The notes beneath the pieces are model-generated. The model was not told where the DNA came from and did not search any database. It saw only the letters and a list, made by a program, of their open reading frames with translations. This document shows, one piece after another, positions 1-12,087 of a stretch of DNA of 64,000 bases. This DNA comes from Neoarius graeffei (lineage: Eukaryota; Chordata; Actinopteri; Siluriformes; Ariidae): assembly GCF_027579695.1 (NCBI RefSeq), contig NC_083592.1:36648714-36712713 (forward strand). The letters are read 5' to 3'. The position numbers were made by a program, and so were the translations under genes. Positions within the stretch are counted from its first letter, which is position 1. Each line of letters starts with the position of its first letter.

Positions 1-540
1 CTCACATTTTTCTTTGATTCGTAAAATGTTCATATTTGTATCATTTCTCTAGTTCTGATATTATTTGCATTCAGTAACATTATTTGATAAACTTTCAAAT
101 ACCCTTCAGTGTATCTGTCCCATTGCTAATATTTTAATTGACAGCCTTAAAAGGCCAAATAAAGAGATAATAAAGAGAATATTCATCCAACTGGTGCACA
201 GTAACTAAGGTTTTTATATTTTTTTAATTTTTGTATTTATTTATTTTTAATGAGCAGATATGCATTTACTGGACAAATAGTTGTTGATGCAGTTTGCCTT
301 CACTGGTTGATGGATTTGACAATACACAATGCGTAAATTTATTTTTGTTTTTTTCTGTTCCACTGTTGATATTTGTAATCAGCTTAAGGTTATAGGCAGC
401 ATTATAGGGGCAACTGGAAAATAAAAAAACATTCACCAGATGGTGCAATTTAGTAAATAACTGATGTATTGTTATGCATAGATATGCATACAGTGTACAT
501 GGAATGATAATCAGTTCTGGCTCACTGGGAGGAATAAATC
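1..540. other. AT-rich sequence, no gene seen
   Basis: No exon, motif or repeat that I recognise. If aquaporin-3 exon 1 lies upstream of the window, this is part of its first intron. Confidence 0.4.
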
Positions 541-647
541 TCATCTCATCTCATTATCTCTAGCTGCTTTATCCTGTTCTACAGGGTCGCAGGCAAGCTG
601 GAGCCTATCGCAGCTGACTATGGGTGAAAGGCGGGGTACACCCTAAC
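541..647 (-). repeat. SINE 3' fragment (ATGAG-tailed tRNA-derived family)
   Basis: Starts with the reverse complement of the (ATGAG)n tail and continues through the GGATAAAGCAG and 'AGCTGGAGCCTAT' segments of the SINE that occurs in eight more copies in this window. It stops near the CGGGGTACACCCT segment, so the tRNA-like head is missing: a 5'-truncated copy. Confidence 0.8.
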
Positions 648-913
648 AAACAAAAAACGCTTTAAGACATTCTTTCCTCAAGGGCACTGTTATGATAAGA
701 AATGAGGTCAGTAATAACATAGATGAATTAATCCAGGGAAGAATTAACATGCAAGTGACAGGCCATAATATATATAAATATGAACGTGTGTGTGTGTGTG
801 CGTGCGTGCGTGTTACTTTTCTTACTTTCTACTTTTAACTAACATGCTGATTGACATTCACACACCATGTAAACCAGTTCGTTATCTAACTACATATGTA
901 CCAGTAAAGACAT
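648..913. other. Non-coding, short (GT/GC)n tract
   Basis: Contains an imperfect GT/GCGT tract near 787-812. Nothing else is recognised. Confidence 0.4.
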
Positions 914-1416
914 ACACTGACAATGATCAGCCATAAAATTAAAAACACTGATAGGTAAAGTGAATTATCTTGATTACGTTGTTACAGTGGCACCTGTTAA
1001 GGGCTGGGATATATTCGGCAGCAAGAGAACAGTCAGTTCTCGAAGTTGATGCGTTGGAAGCAGGAAAAATGGGCAAGTGTAAGGATCTGAGTGACTTTGA
1101 CAAATTGTGATGGCTAGATGACTGGGTCTGAGCATGTCCAAAATGACACATCTTGTGGGGTGTTTGCGGTATGCAGTGGTTAGTACCGACCAAAAGTGGT
1201 CCAAGGAAGGACAACCGGTGAAACAGCAACAGGGTCATGGGCGTTGAAGGCTCACTGATTTGCATGGGGCATGAAGGCTAGCCCATATGATCCAATCCCA
1301 CAGAAGAGCTACTGTAGCACAAACTGCTGAAAAATTTAATGCTGACTAAAACAGAAAGGTGTCAGCATTAACTTTTTCAGCAGTTTGTGCTACAGTAGCT
1401 CTTCTGTGGGATTGGA
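914..1416 (+). mobile_element. Tc1-like transposon fragment ending in an inverted duplication
   Basis: The sequence corresponds to the 5' end and DNA-binding part of a Tc1/mariner transposase gene. Degenerate codons read MGKCKDLSDFDK, then YAVVSTDQKWSKEGQPV, then HRRATVAQTAEKFNAD, as in helix-turn-helix regions of this family; stops and frameshifts break the frame. The DDE half is absent. At 1291-1346 the element reaches the CCACAGAAGAGC segment and is followed, after a 14-nt spacer, by an inverted copy of those 56 bases (1361-1416) with one mismatch by eye. Left boundary approximate. Confidence 0.7.
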
Positions 1417-2416
1417 CTGAGTTTGATCTAAAATATCAGTGAAACTGCTTGGATTTCTTCAAAAGAAGAACGTATTGAAATCATTCTCATGCCTACAGCA
1501 CAAAGATCATTTAAGTAAATGTATTCAAAGTGCATTGACATGTAAAACACCAGATATGTTAACATAAGTTCATAATGAATGGGAGAGACATGTGTTTACA
1601 AAGATATGGCAATCATGTGTTGTAAAGGATGCGTTGTTACATTTTGCTAAAAAAAATTAATTTCCTCTATGTATGGAGACATTATTTGTCAGAAAATAAC
1701 TTCTATTCTGAAGTGTGTCTGAAAGGCATCTTGACTACTATGTTTAAGGACAAATGATGTCTATGCCGAGATTGGAGTAAAATTAATGTGATTCAGAACA
1801 CCTAAAGAATGGAAGACTTTATCCAGACTATATGATCTATGGCTCTGTTAAACACCTTAATACCCACTTGCTGCTCTTACATGCCAGACACTAGTCTGGC
1901 ACACTAGCTAAGGTACTTTCAAGGATTTGTCAAGAGCTACAGGATCAATCAAATGATGTTATTGCGGTTCGATTCAAATTCAAAGAAAAATTAATAAGAG
2001 TGTGAAGATCTGGTATGTTAAATAAGCCCAGAGAGGTGTTCATATGTATATTTTATTGATCAAGGACATGATAATTTCCTAAAAAAAATTACACTGTACT
2101 GAATTGCATTTCATATGCAAGGTTGATAAATTGACATATTAATTACTTCACATATACTGATTCTATAGCCTTTTCTATATTTTAATTCAAGAATAGCATC
2201 TATTTCAGCTAGCTGGACCCCTACACTAATTTATGCCACAAGTAATAGTGATATGAAAACTGACTCCCAAAAGTTTTGATCATATCTGCCATCTTGAGCT
2301 ACACACTTTTGATAACATGTTCACTGTCTTTGGACTGTTCTCGGGAAAATGTAATCTATCTATCTCTTGAATCAATCTTGCTTTGGTGCTTAATCCATTC
2401 TTGTTTCTGTCTGCAG
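1417..2416 (+). other. Probable aquaporin intron 1 (3' part)
   Basis: No coding exon found. It ends in a polypyrimidine stretch and CTGCAG acceptor at 2411-2416, directly before exon 2 of the aquaporin gene. Confidence 0.6.
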
Positions 2417-5400
2417 ATGTTTGGTTGTGGTGCAGTGGCTCAGTTAACACTCAGTAAAGGATCTCATGGCATCTTCCTCGCTGTAAACCTAGCCTTTGGC
2501 TTTGCAGCCACACTCGGAATCTTGGTGTGCGGCCAAGTCTCAGGTACCACAAATTCTTTCAATATTGAACACTAATTTGTCCACTCTGTAGATATGAAGA
2601 AAGAAATAATTTTAGTCACAGATATTCTTAGGAATTAAAGCAAAGTGTTAAAACCTTTTTTCCCCCTGTTCTTTCATTTTGTTCTGAAATGTTTTTTACC
2701 ATTCACCTTTCATAAATTATAAGTTTTGCCACCAATTTCACAGGCGGTCATCTGAACCCAGCTGTAACTTTTGCCCTCTGCCTTCTTGGAAGGGCAAAAT
2801 GGAGAAAGTTTCTGGTGTACTTTCTTGCTCAGACAATTGGTGCCTTTTTTGGGGCTGGTATCGTCTTTGGCATGTATTATGGTAAGTATCACAAGAAGAT
2901 TAATCCATTGTAATAGAATTCCAAAAATACTGTTCATAATTTTCAAACATTTTTTTTTTAATTCCATGATTAAGATGCCATCAAGGTACATGAAGATCAA
3001 GACAGTGATCTAAGTGAAATTTTTGCCACCTATCCTGGTAAACACCTTAGTATCGCTAACGGCTTTTTTGATCAGGTTAGTAATTCCATCACTACATGAT
3101 AATATCTGTTGCTGTTCTTATATGCTGATGTGATGTCTGAGTGTGTCTCATATATTTAGTTGAAGTTGAAAGGTCATAGAACACTGTGTGTTCAAAAGCA
3201 CAGCCTTCTTAGACTGAAAAATGATGAACTATTTCTATCCCCAACATCCTTTCCATGAAGAATGTATGGTTTCATGTAGCTCCCAATTTCTCCAAATACT
3301 TTTGAGTCCAGGGTTGGAATCAGTTCATAACTTGGGAGACGTATCAACCATTGAGTTCAGAGTTGCATCTGCCAAGTTTTTTGTTGGTCACATTGAAGTC
3401 ATGCCTTTAGCTCTGGAGAACAGCTACATATGCAGTGGTGGCTCCAGAGATTTTTCCTTAGGGTGGCAAAGGGGGGGCATAGGTTCCAGGAGGGGGGCAT
3501 AGGTTGTCGATGCAGCAGTTTAAGCAAATCGTAGAAATCATTTTTACTTACGCTCAAGAAAGACTCACAATCAAGTCATCTTGTCAAATATGTATTGAGC
3601 TATTGTACCATCAAGGAAAATGGATTCAACCATCTAAACCATCTTTTCTGAAAGTATATTCCCAAGCAATGAATGGAATTATTCTGCCCTAGCGATGTAT
3701 CAAAAAATAGACAGATAGCGAACGGTTTAGATTGTGGATCTTTACTGAAGACTTCAAACTTATACAGATGTGTTCATCCTCGATTTCCGTAAAACTAAAA
3801 GAAACAAATTAAGATATCACTAAACTGAATAGCACACAGGCGAAAACGCGAGCTAGGCTGACCTGCTAGTAATGCTAACACACAACCAGGGCTTTGAACC
3901 AGAATTTTTTTCCTATTGGTTCGTTCCGAACAGAAACGGAATTTTAATGTTTCTGGTTTTGGGTTCCACCATTAAATAGACGTTCCCAAACCGGTTAGAA
4001 CAAAAAAATTTCGTTCCCGGAACGGTTAATTACGTTCCCTGTCAGCTGTTTAACAAATGGCTATAAAATTATGTCTCTGTCTCATCCAGCTTAAGCCAAA
4101 TGTAGGCTAATTCTATTACAATCTTCATTAAATAAGACAAGAAATAATTCAAAACAATTATTATTTCACCCCTCCTTGAACTGCCACCTTATTGTGGTGG
4201 AGGGGTTTGTGTGCTTGAATGATCCTAGGAGCTATGTTGTCGGGGGCATTATGCCCCTGTCAGGGTTTCCCAAGGCAGACAGGTCCTAGGTGACAGGCCA
4301 GACTAAGAGCAGTTCACCAAAACCCCTATGGAGAAAAATCCGAGGACCGTGACGTCGCCCGGGATGACGCAGCCGGGGCCCCACCCTGGAGCCAGGCCCG
4401 GGGTTGGGGCTCGTATGCGAGCGCTTGGTGGCCGGGCCTTTGCCCATGGGGCCCGGCCGGGCTCAGCCCGAAGAGCTGACGTGGGCCCGACCTCCTGTGG
4501 GTTCACCACCCACAGAGGTAGCAGTAGGGGACTGGTGCAATGTGGATTGGGTGGCAGTCGAAGGCAGGGGCCTCGACGACCTGATCCCCGGACACAGCGG
4601 CTGGCTGTTGGGACATGGAATGTCACTTCGCTGGGGGGGAAAGAGCCTGAGCTTGTGCGGGAGGTTGAGAGGTACCGGCTAGAGATAGTCGGGCTCACCT
4701 CCACGCACAGCTTGGGCTCTGGAACCCAGCTCCTCGAGAGGGGCTGGACTCTCCACTTCTCTGGAGTCGCCCGTGGTGAGCGGCGGCGGGCTGGTGTGGG
4801 CTTGCTTATAGCTCCCCAGCTCAGCCGCCATGTGTTGGAGTTTACCCCAGTGAACGAGAGGGTCGCCTCGCTGCGCCTTCGGATTGGGGAGAGGGCTCTT
4901 GCTGTTGTTTGTGCCTATGGCCCAAATAGCAGTATAGAGTATCCGGCCTTCTTGGAGTCCCTGGGAGAGGTACTGAGGAGTGCTCAGACTGGGGACTCCA
5001 TTGTGTTACTGGGGGACTTCAATGCTCACGTGGGAGATGACAGTGACACCTGGAGGGGCGTGGTTGGGAGGAACGGCCTCCCCGATCTGAACCCGAGTGG
5101 TGTTTTGTTATTGGACTTCTGTGCTAGTCACGGTTTGTCCATAACGAACACCATGTTCGAGCATAGGGGTGTCCATAAGTGCACGTGGCACCAGGACACC
5201 TTAGGTCGGAGGTCAATGATAGACTTTGTAGTCGTTTCATCTGATCTCCGGCCCTATGTCTTGGACACTCGGGTGAAGAGAGGGGCTGAGCTGTCAACTG
5301 ATCACCACCTGGTGGTGAGTTGGATCCGCTGGCGGAGGAGGAAGCTGGACAGACCTGGCAGGCCCAAACGTATGGTGAGGGTCTGCTGGGAACGTCTGGC

Positions 5401-8400
5401 CGAGCACTCTGTCGGGGAGGTCTTTAACTCCCACCTCCGGGAGAGCTTTTCCCAGCTTCCGAGGGAGGCAGGGGACATTGAGTCTGAGTGGACCATGTTC
5501 TCTACCTCCATTGTGGACGCGGCTGTTCAGAGCTGTGGCCGCAAGGTCTCCGGTGCCTGTCGTGGCGGCAATCCCCAAACCCGGTGGTGGACACCAGAAG
5601 TAAGGGATGCCGTCAAGCTGAAGAAGGAGTCCTATCGGGCCATGTTAACCTCCAGGACTCCCGAGGCAGCTGACGGGTATCGGCAGGCCAGGCGTGCTGC
5701 AGCTCGGGCAGTTGCAGAGGCAAAAACTCGGAACTGGGAGGAGTTCGGGGAGGCCATGGAGAAGGACTATCGGTCGGCCTCGAAGAAATTCTGGCAAACC
5801 GTCCGGCGCCTCAGGAGGGGGAAGCAGTACTCTGCCAACACTGTTTACAGTGCGGGTGGGGAGCTGTTGACCTCGACTGGGGACATTGTCGGGCGGTGGA
5901 AGGAATACTTTGAGGATCTCCTCAATCCCACCGTCATGTCTTCCACTGAGGAGACTGAGGCTGATGACTCAGAGGTGGACTCGTCCATTACCCAAGCCGA
6001 AGTCACTGAGGTGGTTTGCAAGCTCCTCGGTGGCAAGGCACCGGGGGTGGATGAGATCCGCCCTGAGTATCTCAAGTCTCTGGATGTTGAGGGGCTGTCT
6101 TGGTTGACACGCCTCTGCAACATCGCGTGGCGGTCAGGGACAGTGCCTCTGGAGTGGCAGACTGGGGTGGTGGTCCCTCTTTTTAAGAAAGGGGACCGGA
6201 GAGTGTGCCCCAATTATAGGGGAATCACACTTCTCAGCCTCCCAGGGAAGGTTTACTCCAGGGTACTGGAGAGGAGAATTCGACCAATAGTCGAACCTCG
6301 GATCCAGGAGGAACAATGCGGTTTTCGTCCTGGTCGCGGAACACTGGACCAGCTCTATACCCTTCATAGGGTGCTCGAGGGTTCATGGGAGTTTGCCCAA
6401 CCAGTCCACATGTGCTTTGTGGATCTGGAGAAGGCATTCGACCGTGTCCCCCGTAGTATTCTGTGGGGGGTGCTTCGGGAGTATGGGGTTCGGGGCTCTT
6501 TGCTAAGGGCTGTCCGGTCCCTGTACGAACGGAGCAGGAGTCTGGTTCGCATTGCCGGCAGTAAGTCAGACCTGTTCCCAGTGCATGTTGGACTCCGGCA
6601 GGGCTGCCCTTTGTCACCGGTTCTGTTCATAATTTTTATGGACAGAATTTCTAGGCGCAGCCAGGGGCCAGAAGGAATCCTGTTTGGGAACCACAGGATT
6701 TCATCTCTGCTTTTTGCGGATGATGTTGTCCTGTTGGCTTCTTCAAACCAGGACCTTCAGCATGCACTGGGGCGGTTTGCAGTCGAGTGTGAAGCGGCTG
6801 GGATGAGAATCAGCACCTCCAAGTCCGAGGCCATGGTTCTCGACCGGAAAAGGGTGGCTTGCCCTCTCCAGGTTGGTGGAGAAGTTCTGCCTCAAGTGGA
6901 GGAGTTTAAGTATCTCGGGATCTTGTTCACGAGTGAGGGAAGGATCGGTGCAGCCTCCGCAGTGATGCGGTCGCTTTACCGGTCCGTTGTGGTGAAGAAG
7001 GAGCTGAGCCAAAAGGCGAAGCTCTCAATTTACCGGTCGATCTACGTTCCGACTCTCACCTATGGTCATGAGCTTTGGGTAATGACCGAAAGGACAAGAT
7101 CGCGGATACAAGCGGCCGAAATGAGTTTCCTTCGCAGGGTGGCTGGGCGCTCCCTTAGAGATAGGGTGAGAAGCACAGTCACTCGGGAGGAGCTCGGAGT
7201 AGAGCCGCTGCTGCTCCACATCGAGAGGAATCAGCTGAGGTGGCTCGGGCATCTTTTTCGGATGCCTCCTGGACGCCTCCCTGGGGAGGTGTTCCAGGCA
7301 TATCCCCCCGGGAGGAGGCCCCGGGGAAGACCCAGGACACGCTGGAGGGACTATGTCTCTCGGCTGGCCTGGGAACGCCTCGGTGTTCTTCCCGAGGAGC
7401 TGGCCGAGGTGTCTGGGGAAAGGGAAGTTTGGGCTTCCCTGCTTAGACTGCTGCCTCCGCGACCCGGTCCCGGATAAAGCGGAAGAAGACGAGACGAGAC
7501 GAGAATTATTATTTCAAATGTTGGCGATTTGGATTCTCAGTATGTCTTCCCATCTACACAAACAGAAAAAGTGCCAAAAATGAAAGATAATTCGTTTAGT
7601 GTGTTACCAAAGGCTAGTCAGGCCCTATGCATTGATAGGCTAACAGAGGTTAACGTCATTTAATGTTCGCGAGCCTCTCATTAACGTGGACAAATATATT
7701 GATATCGTGTTTGAAATTGACGTTTTTGAATAATGATAGACTGCAATATTTACCTCTTATTTAAGATGTGGAGACATGATAGTAGTCCACCCTCCCGCTC
7801 TCTCCATTCAGTCAGCGAACGTCACACAGGAAGTGAACCCCAGCGGGTCATAGAAACTTGCGCAGGAGAAGAATGACTTTTTTATTTGTAGGCTACAGAA
7901 ACTTTGAGGAACGAAATAAAAACCGGTATTAACCGGTTACCATTATTTTTAATAAGCGTTTCTGTTCCGGAACATAAAAAATAATAAAGTTTCTGGTTTC
8001 GTTTCTGTTCCATGTGAAATAGAAAAAGTTCCCGGTTTTTGTTTCCGTTCCTTGAACCGGTTCAAAGCCCTGCACACAACACACAAGTTGTTTACTTTCT
8101 AAAGCCTATCACTTTACAAAACTATTAGCTTTCATTTTGTTGCCTAGCATACACAGAAAGAAAAACATAACTTACAGGTATAGCTACTACTGGAACCTAG
8201 TGAGACAGCACTCCATAAATCCAACCAATGACGTTGCCTCATCAGAAGTCGAGCATTCAGAAGAATCATAACAGAAGAACGTCTCTCATTTCAAAATTCC
8301 GGGGGTGGGGTGGGGTGTGAAATAACGTAAATAATGGTAGGTAGAGATGAGATAAGGGCTTAGTATCGCTGTAGATAGATAATTGAATTTCAAAAATGTG

Positions 8401-9324
8401 TTTTAATAAATAATTCTTTTTAAAATAAGCGGGCAACTGTGGTGGCAAGACATATTTTTATAGTGGCAACTGCCACCTTTTGCCACCCCTTAAAACCGCG
8501 CCTGTACATATGCTGTACACAACTTTTCTCTCCAGCTTCAAGATGATAGTAAATTTGATGTTTCATTGGGCTCACATTTCCAGGTTGAATTTCTACAAAA
8601 AAATCAGTTCACCCAGTAACCAACACTGAGTATGCTATAATGTGTTTTGTGTTTTTTTGTTTGTTTGTTTGTTTGTTTTTGAGTCTACATTTTGTAACTC
8701 ATATGATCTAGGTGTATGAACTGTTCCTCTTTGTCTGATGAATTACTCAAACCAGGTGCAGCTAAACTAAATGAATCTGACCTTTATCTCACCACTTGTT
8801 CATTGTTATACTTTATAGGTGATAGGCACAGCTGCACTGATTGTGTGCATCCTGGCCATAGTAGACCCCTACAACAACCCCATCCCACAAGGACTTGAGG
8901 CCTTCACTGTGGGATTCACTGTACTTGTCATCGGTTTATCTATGGGCTTCAATGCAGGCTATGCTGTAAACCCAGCTAGGGACCTGGGGCCTCGTCTTTT
9001 CACTGCCATTGCAGGCTGGGGTGCAGAAGTCTTTAGGTAGGTTAATCTCAACACCAAATTATCTGCCAGCCTCGGCTCTTATGAAGAATCAATTTCCATT
9101 GCAATAGTATTATAAACACATGAATGAAACTATTTCTCCCCAACACTTACAGGCAGGCCTGGTTCCTGGTGCCTATCTTTGCACCATTCGTGGGGACAGT
9201 CATTGGAGTGATTTTGTACCAACTGATGGTGGGTTGGCATACAGAAGGGGAGGCACGGGACAAGCAAGAGGCAGCACAAGAGATTACTGTCAAGTTAAAT
9301 GATGTTGATTCTTCAGCTTCCTAA
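2417..9324 (+). CDS. aqp3: Aquaglyceroporin, aquaporin-3 type, exons 2-6
   Basis: A membrane channel for water and glycerol. Exons: 2417-2543 (127 nt), 2744-2881 (138), 2975-3075 (101), 8819-9036 (218), 9153-9324 (coding, TAA at 9322-9324). All introns are GT-AG and the phases join into 251 codons without a stop. Seen: start of this part at MFGCGAVAQ; first pore box [13 protein letters not shown] in exon 3; [11 protein letters not shown] and NGFFDQ in exon 4; [15 protein letters not shown] and the second box [15 protein letters not shown] in exon 5. The D after NPAR marks the glycerol-permeable group, and NPAR supplies the selectivity-filter arginine. Human AQP3 (from memory) has about 36 residues before MFGCG, so only exon 1 is missing, presumably upstream. 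The loop in exon 4 is short and has no N-x-S/T site. Intron 4 is swollen to 5.7 kb by nested transposons. AQP9/10/7 fit less well. The a/b paralog cannot be told. Confidence 0.93.
4169..7503 (+). mobile_element. Full-length Rex3 (RTE-clade) LINE
   Basis: Flanked by an exact 13-bp duplication AATTATTATTTCA (4156-4168 and 7504-7516). It has a GC-rich 5' leader (4169-4327), one long open frame, and a short 3' end GGATAAAGCGG followed by GACGA pentamers. The segments at about 6148 and 6599 match, as I remember them, the two classic Rex3 PCR primer sites. GC content is much higher than in the host sequence. It inserted into the inner hAT-like element and is the youngest of the three nested insertions. 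Confidence 0.9.
4328..7477 (+). CDS. Rex3 endonuclease / reverse transcriptase polyprotein
   Basis: 1049 codons with no stop. The N-terminal ~90 residues are Arg/Gly/Pro-rich. The apurinic-type endonuclease domain spans about 92-315: GTWNVTS at 95-101, GDFNAHVGD near 228, STDHHLV near 324. The reverse transcriptase spans about 540-830: [51 protein letters not shown] and the catalytic [10 protein letters not shown] with FADD at 6713-6724. The C-terminal part ends in [16 protein letters not shown]. The enzyme nicks target DNA and copies the element RNA in place. Compared with Rex3 proteins as I remember them, about eight residues seem missing after FTSEGR (about 6945), an in-frame deletion that may impair function. 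The first ATG of the frame follows a typical Rex3 leader. Confidence 0.9.
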   Translation: MEKNPRTVTSPGMTQPGPHPGARPGVGARMRALGGRAFAHGARPGSARRADVGPTSCGFTTHRGSSRGLVQCGLGGSRRQGPRRPDPRTQRLAVGTWNVTSLGGKEPELVREVERYRLEIVGLTSTHSLGSGTQLLERGWTLHFSGVARGERRRAGVGLLIAPQLSRHVLEFTPVNERVASLRLRIGERALAVVCAYGPNSSIEYPAFLESLGEVLRSAQTGDSIVLLGDFNAHVGDDSDTWRGVVGRNGLPDLNPSGVLLLDFCASHGLSITNTMFEHRGVHKCTWHQDTLGRRSMIDFVVVSSDLRPYVLDTRVKRGAELSTDHHLVVSWIRWRRRKLDRPGRPKRMVRVCWERLAEHSVGEVFNSHLRESFSQLPREAGDIESEWTMFSTSIVDAAVQSCGRKVSGACRGGNPQTRWWTPEVRDAVKLKKESYRAMLTSRTPEAADGYRQARRAAARAVAEAKTRNWEEFGEAMEKDYRSASKKFWQTVRRLRRGKQYSANTVYSAGGELLTSTGDIVGRWKEYFEDLLNPTVMSSTEETEADDSEVDSSITQAEVTEVVCKLLGGKAPGVDEIRPEYLKSLDVEGLSWLTRLCNIAWRSGTVPLEWQTGVVVPLFKKGDRRVCPNYRGITLLSLPGKVYSRVLERRIRPIVEPRIQEEQCGFRPGRGTLDQLYTLHRVLEGSWEFAQPVHMCFVDLEKAFDRVPRSILWGVLREYGVRGSLLRAVRSLYERSRSLVRIAGSKSDLFPVHVGLRQGCPLSPVLFIIFMDRISRRSQGPEGILFGNHRISSLLFADDVVLLASSNQDLQHALGRFAVECEAAGMRISTSKSEAMVLDRKRVACPLQVGGEVLPQVEEFKYLGILFTSEGRIGAASAVMRSLYRSVVVKKELSQKAKLSIYRSIYVPTLTYGHELWVMTERTRSRIQAAEMSFLRRVAGRSLRDRVRSTVTREELGVEPLLLHIERNQLRWLGHLFRMPPGRLPGEVFQAYPPGRRPRGRPRTRWRDYVSRLAWERLGVLPEELAEVSGEREVWASLLRLLPPRPGPG

Positions 9325-10680
9325 GCTGGGTTGATTAATATAGCAACTAGACCTACAACTGTTTTGCTCATGATTCAATAGGTTACGAGCAATGACACAA
9401 TTCCAAGAGGTATTCTTGCCTATCATGGAGGGAATCCTGTAAGGAAGAACACAGCTGTCTATCTTCAATTAATTACATTTCACAAAATTGCTATCATACA
9501 ATACAGTATATACTTATAAGTGCTTTGTTATCTGTGCTCTGTACTCTATATATCCTCATGACATAAGCCTAAATGCTCTTTCTTCATGACGAATTATATT
9601 AATTCTAGAAAGGAAAGAAATAATGGAAACAAAATTCAAATCATGGAAAAGCATTACAACCTTTGCATTTACAATATATTTTGTACTATTTGAAATGTTT
9701 CTGTATTAATATCATGCTGAGATTTTTTTTTGTACTTAAGTTGATTATGACCATGTGAGCATTAGTACATGTATGCACACTTGCTAATTTTCATTTCGGT
9801 GTAAATATATTTTTTTCAGTCAGGCAAGAAACTTATAGGTGAGTGATGAACTTCTGTTATTTGTTAACTGTTATATCCTATGTAAATTGTTTAGGAGAAT
9901 TCTTAGCTGTTCTATTATGGCTAAAATAGCATATTAGCATCTTAGTAATGTTGATCAGTGCTGAAGATGGATCACTTGGCACCCTGGTGTGGAAGTCTGA
10001 TTTCGCCAACCACCCCAGCCCCACATAGTAAATGACAGAGTATAGTTACCTTTATCTATAGCCGACCTTTATCTATGACACTTCTCATTATTATTCTTAA
10101 ATTGTGTGCCTGATGGTTTTTCCCTTCTTGTTTCAACTTTTGGAATGGCTAAAGTTTATCCAAAATACTAGCATTTCTGCTGTTTGAGGTTGAGTGGTTA
10201 CTCATCCCCCAAGAGTAAGTCAAGGGTCAAGAGACTAAACCAAGTAGGAGGAGGCATGGAGGAGGTGCAAAGGACATATTTTTGTAAAAGGTTAGAGGTG
10301 GACTGGTAGCTCCATGTGAGAAAGGCAGTGATGATGGTGTTTGACGTTTGCACCCATTCTGACAGTTAAATATCTGCTGAATGATCCCACATTTTTTGGC
10401 TAGACTTTTCTAAACAGCACAAATAGAAGGGCCAGCGAACTGATCAGGGGAGCTCACCAGCTACAGAAACATTGTGCTTGTGTTGATATTATATTTATCC
10501 AACATGCAGCAACTTGAACGGTGCCGCCCTGGGCGGAACCATATTGCCCATGCCAAAATCCATATCTGATGTTCATATACTTTGACTATAAGTAAAGAAT
10601 TCACTACAACCTCCCTTTGTTTTTCTTTCGACAGTAAATGTAATTAAAATTTCTTTGGGAACTACTGCTGTCTTTGGGAA

Positions 10681-10745
<65 letters not shown>

Positions 10746-12087
10746 AATACCTGTTTACTTGTTTTACTTAAAAAAAAATAAAACATTGCAAAAAAAGTAG
10801 AATGGCAAAAAAAAAATTGTCTTGCCAAAAAAAAAAGCACTGCACTTTGACTCCATTTTGCATTTTCAATAGCATTGTGGTCGACTGCTTTTTTTTTTTT
10901 AAACTCCCTTTTATTCCTCAATTGAACAAGCATTTAAATTTGCATGGCCTTGTGCATTTAAACTTATCAGAATCTTTTACATTACTAGTTTTATTATTAG
11001 CACTATTATCAAAACTACGTTTAATATTGAAAACCAGAGAGGTTTGCTCCTGTATGCATCCAAATTTTGTGTTTTGTATACTTAATGGATTTTTAAACAT
11101 GTAAATGAACCCTTTAAACCTTTTAGTTGTTTGTTGATTTATTAGTTATGATGTAGTAAGTTTGTCATGTTTCGTGTTGGATGTAAAACAAATAGTGCAC
11201 CATGGTGCACTATTGTCAAATATTCACATATTCATATACTACAAAATGATGAGATTCATGTAAAATTAATGTTGTAGTTTCCACTATTAAGATCACCTGC
11301 TCTCTGAATTCACCCTTCAGTATTGGCTTGTACACATGGTGGTTTTGGGACTAATTTAAAAAAAATAATAATAACATGAATTGGGTTCTACTTGCTACAG
11401 AGGTTATTTGCTGTAATCATGAGAGACTTTGGGATTTATTGTTCCCATCATTAATGTTGAGGTCCACATTTGTCACCTTTGCTAACTAGTTCCTGAAAAT
11501 TTCACAACCGAAAGTCAGTGATGCCCTTTGTATTTTGCTCTTTATCACACTTCAATAACAAACTGTCTCATTTTTCACTACAGTTTCTCACATGGATATA
11601 ATTTCAATATTACTTTTAAATACTTGCTTGTACCAGGAAATTTAACTCGGATGGCTACCGATTTTTGGTACATGCAGTAGTGTGCACCTACTTTCAACTG
11701 CGTGGATCAGTTGTTCCTGGTAAATGTGAAGTCGAACAATTTCACAGGGCTAGTGTTTCAATATTAAAATGTCTGTTATCTTTCATCTAAGATCTTCAGG
11801 GAGCAATCTGTCCACATACCTTTCATGGATGCCTGTGGGCATCTGTTTTTCAAGTTCATCTTCCAAGGCTTTTTACATAAAAGACAGTATTGAAGTGTGA
11901 AGCATTTGTGTGTTTGGTTTATTCAGTGAAAGAAGGGACAGTGTGCATTGTGAGGCTAGGATAGATACGGTTGTCAGGAATATAGGGGACAGACGAATGT
12001 AACAACGGCAGAGAGTTTATTAAAGCAGGCTGGCAAACAAATCCAAATTGTGATGCATGGTCAACGTCAAAGTACAGGCAATGGTCC
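9325..12087 (+). other. aqp3 3' UTR and intergenic flank
   Basis: Starts after the aqp3 stop codon. AT-rich with several candidate AATAAA-like sites (for example near 10779), so the poly(A) site cannot be fixed. No convincing exon. The last ~150 bases (about 11940-12087) look like an old fish repeat fragment. Confidence 0.5.
10685..10742. repeat. (TA)n microsatellite
   Basis: Uninterrupted AT/TA dinucleotides over about 58 bases, followed by A-rich runs. Confidence 0.95.

Larger units (their letters stand above)
3887..8072. mobile_element. Inner hAT-like non-autonomous element, carrying a Rex3
   Basis: Perfect 14-bp terminal inverted repeats (CAGGGCTTTGAACC at 3887, its complement ending at 8072) and an exact 8-bp duplication CACACAAC at 3879-3886 and 8073-8080. 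The ends are rich in GAACGG / CCGTTC blocks. Without the Rex3 inside it the element is about 0.8 kb, with no coding capacity. It sits inside the outer hAT-like element (3433-8504), so it is younger than that one. Confidence 0.85.
3433..8504. mobile_element. Outer hAT-like non-autonomous element in aqp3 intron 4
   Basis: Flanked by an exact 8-bp target-site duplication, TACATATG, at 3425-3432 and 8505-8512. Its ends are weak inverted repeats: CAGTGGTGGCT at the start, and CAGGCGCGGTT read inward from the end. An 8-bp duplication and CAG-type ends are hAT features. Without the element nested in it (3887-8072) plus one duplication copy it is under 900 bp, with no transposase. It contains G-rich GGGGGGCATAGGTT repeats near 3474-3507. 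Confidence 0.75.

Noticed and set aside
2276..2575. 99-codon frame starting in intron 1
   Set aside because: It is the aquaporin exon 2 read through from intron sequence; the real exon begins at the CAG acceptor at 2416.
10604..11104. Frames around the (TA)n tract
   Set aside because: Low-complexity Lys/Phe/Ile-Tyr translation of simple repeats.
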